A stretch of 64,000 bases of DNA from JAANXG01 sp034520625 (GTDB lineage: Bacteria > Pseudomonadota > Gammaproteobacteria > Arenicellales > JAANXG01): positions 372,001 through 436,000 of the forward strand of contig JAXHNI010000009.1 in assembly GCA_034520625.1 (NCBI GenBank), written 5' to 3'. Each line of letters opens with the position of its first letter. The first letter of the stretch is position 1. This document shows, piece by piece, positions 55,495-62,663 of the stretch. A program made the translations under genes and the position numbers. The notes beneath the pieces are model-generated. The model was not told where the DNA came from, did no database searches, and saw only the letters and a program-made list of their open reading frames with translations.

Positions 55495-55644
55495 AAGGAC
55501 CCGCCGCGAGTCTTCAGTCCTCCTTAGACGAGGGACCGGACCGCGACAACCGGCCGGGAGCGCGCCGCGATGCCTGCCGCGGAGCGTGAACAGGCATTCC
55601 CTGCGACGCTGAGCGCCATTTCCGGGCCGCGGTCGGTGCTCGCG

Positions 55645-56781
55645 TCAACGTCCCGGCCGCTCCGGGCCGCGCGGCAACACGGCCACCGTGATTTCCTCAC
55701 GGTCGTGGTAGAGCTGTTTGGCCCGGATATCCAACGGGCGGCCGGCCTTCGCCAGGCTGCCTTCCAGCCGTTGGCGGCACAGGGACCATTCCTCCAGCCG
55801 CTTTTTCATCGGCAGCTTGAGATTGAACACGCTGGCGCGGCAGTGCCCGCGCCGGAACCAACGCGCCACCATGTCCACCGTCCGCCGGGGTTTGTCGGCG
55901 ATGTCGCAGACCATCCAGTCGCAGCACCGCTCCGGTTCCCAGACATAACCGTCCGTGCGGACATGCTCCACCAGCTCGCTGCGCATCAAAGCCGCATTCA
56001 TGCGACCGTTGTCCACGGCGGTGACCTGCATCCCCCGATTCACCAGATGAAACGTCCATCCGCCCGGCGAAGCGCCGAGATCGACGGCGCTCATGCCGGG
56101 GGCCAGCCAGCGCTCGCGCTCCCGTTCATCCAGCAGGATCAGAAACGCTTCCTCGAGCTTCAGGGTCGAGCGGCTGGGAGCGTTCCGGGGCAGTCGCAGC
56201 CGCGGCCGCCCGCCCGGGAACGCGGCCCGGTGCCCGGGCAGGCTCTCGGCGATGATCAGGCGCTCGAAATCCGGCAGGATCAGGTCCAGCCGGCGGGCGT
56301 CGGGGTCGCGGTTCTCATGGAGCCGGCCGGCCCTGCGCAATGCCGCCGCCACCGGCGCCGTCCATTTGCGCGCGAACGCGGCCAGATCCGCATCCGGAGA
56401 ACCCTCGGGAACATGCACAACGACTTCTCCCCATCGCCGGTCCGGCACCATGATGTCCAGGGCTTTGCTCAACGCCCCCACGCGGTCCCGCTTCGGCAGC
56501 GGGGCTACCCGGCCGAGCTCGAAAACGGCATCACGCACGAACACCAATGCGCTGACGGGCATCTGCTTCCGCAGCCGGTGGATCCGGGATTCCCCTTCCG
56601 ATGGTTCCCAGTAAACCAGACCCTGGTTCGTCAAAGTCTGAATGGCGCCATGCGCACCCAGCTCCAGTGCCCGGGTCTGCCACTCCCGGCCGCCTTCGCT
56701 TTCGAAGCCGGGACGGGTGAACAGCCATGCACCGGGTGCCGGGGGGCGGTCACCTTGCTTCTGATAAGTGCCGGTGGTCAC
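55645..56781 (-). CDS. rlmM: 23S rRNA 2'-O-ribose C2498 methyltransferase RlmM
   Basis: 378 residues from GTG 56781. An N-terminal THUMP-like region (WLFTRPGFESEGGREWQTR) is followed by STLKLEEAFLILL, the SAM loop VDLGASPGGWTFHLVNRGMQ and the TAVDNGRM motif, with a KLPMKKR lysine in the catalytic core near residue 320. This is the gammaproteobacterial RlmM that methylates C2498 of 23S rRNA before ribosome assembly is complete. It stands alone with gaps on both sides (165 and 407 bases). Confidence 0.93.
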   Translation of the reverse strand: MTTGTYQKQGDRPPAPGAWLFTRPGFESEGGREWQTRALELGAHGAIQTLTNQGLVYWEPSEGESRIHRLRKQMPVSALVFVRDAVFELGRVAPLPKRDRVGALSKALDIMVPDRRWGEVVVHVPEGSPDADLAAFARKWTAPVAAALRRAGRLHENRDPDARRLDLILPDFERLIIAESLPGHRAAFPGGRPRLRLPRNAPSRSTLKLEEAFLILLDERERERWLAPGMSAVDLGASPGGWTFHLVNRGMQVTAVDNGRMNAALMRSELVEHVRTDGYVWEPERCCDWMVCDIADKPRRTVDMVARWFRRGHCRASVFNLKLPMKKRLEEWSLCRQRLEGSLAKAGRPLDIRAKQLYHDREEITVAVLPRGPERPGR

Positions 56782-56961
56782 TGGTGTACGCGGGGGGTCG
56801 AGGCTCGTATTCGGATCGGTGCGTTATCATGTGTTGTTGAACATGTTGGCGTCCCGCCAGTTTACTCTTGCCATTGAAGACTGACTTTCAGGGTGTCTCT
56901 GGGGCGTCACGGACCTGAGCGTTCCCGTAGGCCGTGACCCGGTTCGAGTACTCGTCTGTTC

Positions 56962-57115
56962 GGGCCGGTGCCGGGGGCCATCCCCCAGGGCTCTCGAAAA
57001 CAGGGATGTTTGAGCGAGAGCGTACAGGGATGTATTCCGTCCTTCGGTCCGCAAACGGCACTTCCCTGTGCCGCTCCTCACAGCGGCCCTGGGGGATGGC
57101 CCCCGGCACCGGCCC
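56962..57115 (+). repeat. Palindromic intergenic element, copy C, with insertion
   Basis: A perfect 30-base inverted repeat (56962-56991 and 57086-57115). Its 94-base loop keeps the copy A loop at 49 of 52 positions but carries 42 extra bases at 57038-57079. These contain their own hairpin, CGGCAC-TTCCCT-GTGCCG (57056-57073). ACAGGGATGT occurs twice (57000-57009, 57024-57033). Same orientation as copy A. The rest of the 407-base gap between rlmM and the pseudogene holds no gene I can support. Confidence 0.9.
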
Positions 57116-57188
57116 AGTCCATGGCACCTGTTCTCAAAGCGCGCTACGGCCTGCCAGCCAACGGTGCAAAGTCAGTGGCGAGGCACAA

Positions 57189-57770
57189 TCAGGACTGAAC
57201 GCGCCGCCGCCCGGGGTCGTAGAAGGGCTTCAAGGAAACGTCGATCGGGTATCGAACACCGGCGATTTCGATCATGAACTCACCGTGCTCTAGGAAGCCC
57301 GCGTCGATCATGAGGATATCGAAAACATGCGAGGCAAACTCGGCCGGGATGTACAACTCCCAACCGAGCTCACCGACATATGTGACCCGCGCCGCCCGAA
57401 CCCTGGCGTAGCCGAGCTCCAGCTCCACGGACTGGCCGAACGGGCATACGGAATTACCGAGATCGCTGCCGGATACTTCCTGGAGCAGGGTCCGGGAACG
57501 CGGGCCCATCAATCCGATTACCGCCCAGGCGGACGTGACGTCCGTGGCCACGAGGCGCCTATCCGGGTCGATATTGCGCTGCAGCCAGGCGTAACCCCGG
57601 CGCTGGCTGGTGGCCGGGCAAACCAAGAGAAAGTCGTCCTCGTCCAGCCTGGCGACGGTCACATCGCCTTCGATGCCGCCGCGTTCGTTGGAAGGGAGCA
57701 GGGCGTGGTCCTCCATCTGCAGGTGACGGCACGGCATGGGCGTGCCGGACGGGTATCGAGCTTCGAATGG
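57189..57770 (-). pseudogene. Remnant of a GcvT-domain FAD oxidase (dimethylglycine/sarcosine dehydrogenase type)
   Basis: The minus-strand frame encodes NERGGIEGDVTVARLDEDDF, IGLMGPRSRTLLQEVSG, and ARVTYVGELGWELYIPAEF, all from the C-terminal aminomethyltransferase (GcvT-like) domain of dimethylglycine/sarcosine-type FAD dehydrogenases. It then jumps in frame to MIEIAGVRYPIDVSLKPFYD, the last residues of such proteins, with roughly 130 residues of the domain missing. The whole FAD-binding N-terminus is absent: upstream sequence belongs to the LysE gene. So it is truncated at the 5' end and deleted inside, a decayed gene. No start codon with a ribosome site is seen. Confidence 0.8.
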
Positions 57771-57772
57771 TA

Positions 57773-58402
57773 CTAAGCCGCCCGGTGCTCTTCCAGTGCC
57801 AGGCTGATGCCCAATCCGATGAGCACCGCGCCGCTGACGCGGTAGAGCCAGGACAATGCGCCGGGGTGCCGGCGAACCCAGCGAGAGAGATGTCCGGAGC
57901 AGACCGCCAGCGGCCCTTTGATGAGGAAAGTCAACGCGGCGAACGCCGCGCCCAGTACGAAAAGGGCGGCCGTCGGGTTGTTGCTGGCGGGCGTCACGAA
58001 CTGGGGCAGGAATGCCAGGTAGAAAACGGCGATCTTGGGGTTGGCGATATTGGTGAGAGCGCCGTCCAGGAACAACCGGCCCAGGGAGCGCGGCTGGCTG
58101 TGGAACAGGGCCAGGGTGTTTCGCGCCGACATGATGGCGCGCACGCCGAGATACACCAGGTACCCGGCGCCGGCGAACTTGACGGTGAAGAACAACCATT
58201 CCGACGTTTTCAGGATGATGCCCAGGCCGAGCGCCGCCAGGACGGTATGCACCAGCAGGCCCGCGCTGATGCCCAGGGCCGTGATCAGGCCGGCGGCCTG
58301 GCCCTGGGTCACGGACCGGGACATGACCAGGATCATATCCTGGCCGGGAGTCGCGATCAGGGCGACGGCCGCGGCGAGAAACAGCAGCCAGGAGATTTCC
58401 AT
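57773..58402 (-). CDS. LysE/RhtB-family amino-acid exporter
   Basis: 209 residues from ATG 58402, with GGAAG 5 bases upstream. MEISWLLFLAAAVALIATPG starts the first of about six membrane segments; ATPGQDMILVMSRSVTQGQA is the family motif (PGPD-like). LTNIANPKIAVFYLAFLPQF is the second conserved block. Such proteins export lysine, homoserine, threonine or related amino acids. The next gene upstream is a small secreted protein; the pseudogene follows 2 bases after the LysE stop. Confidence 0.88.
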   Translation of the reverse strand: MEISWLLFLAAAVALIATPGQDMILVMSRSVTQGQAAGLITALGISAGLLVHTVLAALGLGIILKTSEWLFFTVKFAGAGYLVYLGVRAIMSARNTLALFHSQPRSLGRLFLDGALTNIANPKIAVFYLAFLPQFVTPASNNPTAALFVLGAAFAALTFLIKGPLAVCSGHLSRWVRRHPGALSWLYRVSGAVLIGLGISLALEEHRAA

Positions 58403-58458
58403 CGGTATCTTCCGTAGTTCGAACGCACCCGGGAGCGGCCCCGGCGTTCGAGGTAATC

Positions 58459-58821
58459 CTACCTCGGAATCTCGACAGTAAGCGTCCCGCCGCCGTAGCC
58501 GTGCACCGAGTCGTGAGCCCGGACGGTTACTCTGTCGAGGTCCGCCGGAATCTTCACGCCGCCCAGCGAGCGCGTAAAGGGCTGCTCGTCCACGTGCGGA
58601 TGGGCCAACTCGCGGGTCGCGATGACCGTGCCGTCGGCATCCAGTACTTCCCATTTGTCCGCGTAGTGGTCCCAGCCTTCGTCCGAATGCGCGACGGTGA
58701 CCGAGAACCGGCAGGTCTCACCGCTGCAGCTGACGTCGACTTTCAGGACGTCGGCCTCGCCGGCCAGGCTCGCCGCGGTTGGCATGAACAGTAGTGTCGA
58801 CAATGTAAGGGCTCTACGCAT
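58459..58821 (-). CDS. Small secreted beta-rich protein
   Basis: 120 residues from ATG 58821, with GGGAG 5 bases upstream. RRALTLSTLLFMPTAASLAG is a signal peptide. The mature chain has two cysteines close together (VSCSGETCRFSVTV, a likely disulfide), and alternating beta-type residues (TVIATRELAHPHVDEQPFTR). No family is recognised. It lies between the LysE gene and the enolase-like gene, same strand, 56 bases before LysE. Confidence 0.7.
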   Translation of the reverse strand: MRRALTLSTLLFMPTAASLAGEADVLKVDVSCSGETCRFSVTVAHSDEGWDHYADKWEVLDADGTVIATRELAHPHVDEQPFTRSLGGVKIPADLDRVTVRAHDSVHGYGGGTLTVEIPR

Positions 58822-58951
58822 GGTTTCTCCCGGTGATGGCCTGCAGGCGCTCGAGGCTCCGCGACGGCCAGTACTCACTTCGAACGCCGCAATATCAGTG
58901 GCGACGTACACCATCCTACCGGAGTCCGAGCGGTTGCGGGCCGGGTTCCAA

Positions 58952-60235
58952 TCAGCCCCAGGGGAAGGCGCTGCGAGGCGGAAGTATCCCGTTGTCCGCC
59001 AGGGAATCCGCGATGCGCAGGCCCTCGTTCCATTTCGCCATGCGCTCGGAGCGCGCAAAGGAGCCCACCTTCAGCTGTTCCACGCCCCAGCCCACGGCCA
59101 GGTGGACGATGGTGACATCCTCGGTCTCCCCGGATCGCGCCGAAACGATGGCCTGCCAGCCCGCAGCCCGGGCCGCCTCCAGTGCCGCCAGTGTCTCGGT
59201 CAGGGTGCCGGCCTGGTTGGGCTTGATCAGCGCGGTGTTGCAGGCGCCGATGCCGGCCGCGTGCTCGATCCGCGCGGCACTGGTGCAGATGAAGTCGTCG
59301 GCCACGACCTCCACGCCGTCGCCGGCTGCCGAGGTGAAGCGCGCCATGGCATCGCGGTCGTCCTCGGCCAGCGGATCCTCGATGGCGACGATGGGATAGC
59401 GTTCCAGCCAGCCCAGCAGCATCGCGGACAATCCGTCGCCATCGAGCTCTTTCCCGTCCCGCGCCAGGCGATAGCGTCCACCGCGGCCGAAATCCGTGGC
59501 TGCGATATCCAGTGAGATCGCGATGTCTTCGCCCGGGGTGAAGCCGGCCTCGTCGATGGCACGCACCAGGCAGTCCAGCGCGGCTTCGTTGGAATCGAAC
59601 GACGGCCACCATCCCCCCTCGTCGGCGACGCCGCTGAGCTGTCCGGCGTCACGCATCAACGAACCAGCGGCCCGGTATACCTCGGCGGTCCATTCCAGGG
59701 CCTGCCCGTAGTCGCCGGCGCCGACGGGGATGATCATGAAATCCTGCACATCCACCCGGCGCCCGGCATGGGCGCCGCCGCCGAAGATCTGCACCTCGGG
59801 AAGCGGCAGCCGTAAATCCACGCGGCCGCCGGCCAGGTATCGCCACAGGGGCAGCTCCGAGGCGGCCGCCGCGGCGTGGGCCGCGGCCATGGACACCGCG
59901 ACCAGGGCATTGCCCCCCAGGCGTGATCTGTTCTCCGTGCCGTCGAGCTCGATCATGGTGCGGTCGATGGTCGCCTGATCGGCGCCATCCAGGCCACGCA
60001 GGGCGCCGCTGATTTCATTGTTGACGGCGGACACGGCCTGGCCCACGTCGCGGCCGCCAAAGCGCGTGCCGCCGTCCCGCTTGTCCAGGACTTCGCCGCT
60101 CCCCGTGGAGGCCCCGGCGGGAGCGATGGCACGGCCGGAGGCGCCGCCGGCGAGATGGATCTCGGCTTCCACGGTGGGTCGGCCGCGCGAGTCCCAGACC
60201 CGCCTGGCGGCAACCTTGTCAATTGCGGTTTTCAT
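58952..60235 (-). CDS. Divergent enolase-family protein
   Basis: 427 residues from ATG 60235, which overlaps the kinase stop (ATGA). The enolase fold is complete. APAGASTGSGE replaces the first Ser of the flexible PSGAST loop by Ala but keeps the metal-binding second Ser. GGGAHAGRRVDVQDFMI keeps the His of the first loop but has Asp for the catalytic Glu (yeast E168). VADEGGWWPSF keeps the general acid Glu, SLDIAATDFG, AIEDPLAEDD and VADDFICTS the metal acids, ALIKPNQAGTLTE the base lysine; IVSARSGETED has Ala for the active-site His (yeast H373). LKVGSFARSERMAKWNEGLR keeps the second lysine. It may act on a phosphorylated acid other than 2-phosphoglycerate. Confidence 0.88.
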   Translation of the reverse strand: MKTAIDKVAARRVWDSRGRPTVEAEIHLAGGASGRAIAPAGASTGSGEVLDKRDGGTRFGGRDVGQAVSAVNNEISGALRGLDGADQATIDRTMIELDGTENRSRLGGNALVAVSMAAAHAAAAASELPLWRYLAGGRVDLRLPLPEVQIFGGGAHAGRRVDVQDFMIIPVGAGDYGQALEWTAEVYRAAGSLMRDAGQLSGVADEGGWWPSFDSNEAALDCLVRAIDEAGFTPGEDIAISLDIAATDFGRGGRYRLARDGKELDGDGLSAMLLGWLERYPIVAIEDPLAEDDRDAMARFTSAAGDGVEVVADDFICTSAARIEHAAGIGACNTALIKPNQAGTLTETLAALEAARAAGWQAIVSARSGETEDVTIVHLAVGWGVEQLKVGSFARSERMAKWNEGLRIADSLADNGILPPRSAFPWG

Positions 60236-61239
60236 CCCGCCAGTTCCATGCGCCAGGCGTCCTGGATCGCGTTCAGGCATGCCGGCGCCGCTTCGAGCAG
60301 GGCACGGGAAACGCGGCGCACCTTCTCGCGGTCGGCTTCGTCGGTGATGTACTCCACCGGCGACTTGCCGTCCACCCGCGCCAGGAACAGCGCCGGCAGC
60401 AGCGCCGCGGTGCGTGCTTCCAGGCCGCGCTGGTCCTCCCAGTCCACCCCGTTGACATACGTGCCGGCAAGAGCCTGGAAGCAGGCCAGATAGTCATCCT
60501 TAGCCGGTGGATTCCAGAGGCACTTGAGCAGCATGTGGTTCAGGCAGAAGGCGAGGTCGAACGCCGGGTCGCCGATACAGGCGCATTCGGCGTCCAGGAA
60601 CACCGGGCCGTCGGGTCCAATGAGGATGTTCTTCGGGCTGACATCCCCGTGAATCATGGTGAGCCGGGTTTCGGCGGTGGTCCGGCACAGTGCTTCCAGG
60701 CGGGCTCGAAGGTCGGGATGCCGCGCCGCGGTGGCCAGGAGATACGGTTCCAGGCGGATGTCGTGGAATATGTCCGTACGGGGAAACTGCGCGGCCACGG
60801 ACGGATCGCCGGCGGTCGCGGAATGTATGCGCGCCAGCGTCCAGCCGACGTTTTCCGCGTCCACGGTTTCCGCCCGTCCCTGCCGCAGCTTTTCCTTCCA
60901 CAGCTCGTAGCAGCCCGGGTCGAGATAATCCATGATGAAGAACATGCGTTCGTCGTCATGCCAGCGCACCACCGGCGCGCTGCCGGGCGCGACCCGTCCG
61001 GCGATCCCGTACCAGCGCACTTCGAAAAGGCTGCGTTCCACCGGGGCGAACCACTCGGCTTCCACTTTCAGACGGTCCAACGCACGCTTCACGCAGAACG
61101 TCCTCTCCCCCGCAGTCACTTTCCAGATCTCCGAGGACACACCGCCGGTCATCGGAGTGAGCCGGATGTTTTCGTGCTCGCTTATCAAGTCCGTCTCCTC
61201 CAGGGCGGCGCGGATGATCTGGCGGGTAATAGCAGTCAC
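60232..61239 (-). CDS. APH/MtnK-family small-molecule kinase
   Basis: 335 residues. RLTPMTGGVSSEIWKVTAG is the glycine loop; TFCVKRALDRLKVEAEW has the ATP-binding lysine; TMIHGDVSPKNILIGPDG is the catalytic HGDxxxxN; FLDAECACIGDPAFDLAFCL holds the metal aspartate. The closest pattern is the methylthioribose kinase/aminoglycoside phosphotransferase group, with FCLNHMLLKCLWNP typical. It phosphorylates a small hydroxyl compound. It overlaps the OMF gene before it and the enolase-like gene after it by 4 bases each. Not an obvious antibiotic kinase, but this is not excluded. Confidence 0.82.
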   Translation of the reverse strand: MTAITRQIIRAALEETDLISEHENIRLTPMTGGVSSEIWKVTAGERTFCVKRALDRLKVEAEWFAPVERSLFEVRWYGIAGRVAPGSAPVVRWHDDERMFFIMDYLDPGCYELWKEKLRQGRAETVDAENVGWTLARIHSATAGDPSVAAQFPRTDIFHDIRLEPYLLATAARHPDLRARLEALCRTTAETRLTMIHGDVSPKNILIGPDGPVFLDAECACIGDPAFDLAFCLNHMLLKCLWNPPAKDDYLACFQALAGTYVNGVDWEDQRGLEARTAALLPALFLARVDGKSPVEYITDEADREKVRRVSRALLEAAPACLNAIQDAWRMELAG

Positions 61240-62663
61240 CGGTCGAGTCCTGTGTTCCGCGGCGTCGCGCCGAGTGCGGTGTAAAGATTGATGATCTCGA
61301 GGCTCACGTCGCGTTCGGCGTTGGCCAGCTCCTGCAGCGAGTCATTCCAGGTGCGCTGGCTGTCGAGAACGTCTATGAAATTCACGAATCCCTGGCGGTA
61401 AAGCTCCCGGGACTGCTCGTAGGCGAGCCGGTTGTTTTCGACGGCGTCCGCCAGGGCGGCGCGGCGTTGCCGCGACCCCTGGTACCCGGCCAGCGCGGAC
61501 TCGACGTCCTGGAGCGCCTGCAGCAGTGTCTGCCGGTAGGTCAGGGTGGCCTGGATGAGCCGCTCTTCGGCGGCGGTGACATCGGCCTGCCGCCGGCCGC
61601 CGTCATACAGCGGCAGCTCGAAGAGCGCCGACAGCGATGCGAGGATGCTGGTGACGACGGAACCTTCTCCGATGCCCGTCCAGCCCACGCTGATGTTGCC
61701 GGGCAGGGTCAGGCGGGGATAGAGCTCTGCGGCGGCGATGCCGATTTCCGCCGTGGCCACGGCAAGCTGCATCTCCGCGGCCCGTATATCCGGCCGGCGC
61801 CGAACGAGGTCCGCCGGCACGCCCACGGACCGGCCGCTGGAGCTGGCGGGAATGTCGCCGGCCCCGTCCGCGAGCAGCGCGTCCACGGTGCCGGGCGGCT
61901 CGGCGAGCAGGATGGCGAGGGCGTTCCGGAAACGATCGACCTCCGTGCGCAGCGGCCCCAGCCCGGCCTGGAGCGACGATACCTGCGCCTGGGCCCGCAC
62001 CCGGTCCAGGGCGGGCGCCAGGCCCGAATCCACCCGGGACCGGACCAGGGACAGAGTCTGCTCCTGGAGCTCCAGGGAACGCTCGGTCAGCGCCAGGCGG
62101 CGTTCCGCCGAGCGCAGGGCCACGTAGGTGGTGGCGATCTCCGAGACCGACAGGCGTCGGGCCTCGTGGCTGAGCGCCTGCTGCCGGGCGACCCGCGCCC
62201 AGGCGGCCTCGCGGCTGCGGGCCAGGCCGCCGAAGAGGTCGATTTCCCACGCACCGCTCAGGCCGGTCCGTGCGGCCCCGCCGGTCTCCCCGTCGTCGTC
62301 CCCGCCACTTTGGTGACGCGCTTCAACGCCGGCTTCCGCCGTGGCATCCAGGCTGGGGCCGGTTCCCGCCACCACGCCCCGGGCCGCGGCGTTCGCCTCG
62401 CGCAGCCGGCTCATGGCCAGATTGATATCGATGTTGGCTCGCAGGCCCCGGGTGATCAGCGATTCCATTACCGGATCGTCGAAATGCCGCCACCATGGTC
62501 CCGGAGATTCGCCCTCGAACAATACCGGTACCGGCGCGTCCCAGGCCTCCGGCAGCTCCGGCGAGGAAGGGGTGTAGTCGGGACCCACCACCGCGCACCC
62601 CGCGAGCGCGGCCGCGCCCAGGGCGCCGGCGAAGCCAGTCTTGAGTCGCGTCGGCAGCTTCAA
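61236..62663 (-). CDS. Outer-membrane efflux channel lipoprotein (OprM/NodT family)
   Basis: 475 residues. MKLPTRLKTGFAGALGAAAL with lipobox LAGC anchors it in the outer membrane. VVGPDYTPSSPELPEAW, GPWWRHFDDPVMESLITRGL, DLVRRRPDIRAAEMQLAVAT and GWTGIGEGSVVTSILASLSA are the NodT/OprM blocks; two repeats of long helices form the periplasmic tunnel. It forms the exit duct for the RND pump. The start overlaps the RND stop by 4 bases. Confidence 0.92.
   Translation of the reverse strand: MKLPTRLKTGFAGALGAAALAGCAVVGPDYTPSSPELPEAWDAPVPVLFEGESPGPWWRHFDDPVMESLITRGLRANIDINLAMSRLREANAAARGVVAGTGPSLDATAEAGVEARHQSGGDDDGETGGAARTGLSGAWEIDLFGGLARSREAAWARVARQQALSHEARRLSVSEIATTYVALRSAERRLALTERSLELQEQTLSLVRSRVDSGLAPALDRVRAQAQVSSLQAGLGPLRTEVDRFRNALAILLAEPPGTVDALLADGAGDIPASSSGRSVGVPADLVRRRPDIRAAEMQLAVATAEIGIAAAELYPRLTLPGNISVGWTGIGEGSVVTSILASLSALFELPLYDGGRRQADVTAAEERLIQATLTYRQTLLQALQDVESALAGYQGSRQRRAALADAVENNRLAYEQSRELYRQGFVNFIDVLDSQRTWNDSLQELANAERDVSLEIINLYTALGATPRNTGLDR

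Noticed and set aside
57717..58199. Upstream extension of the GcvT-remnant frame into the LysE gene
   Set aside because: The residues are the wrong frame of LysE and do not match the FAD dehydrogenase family.
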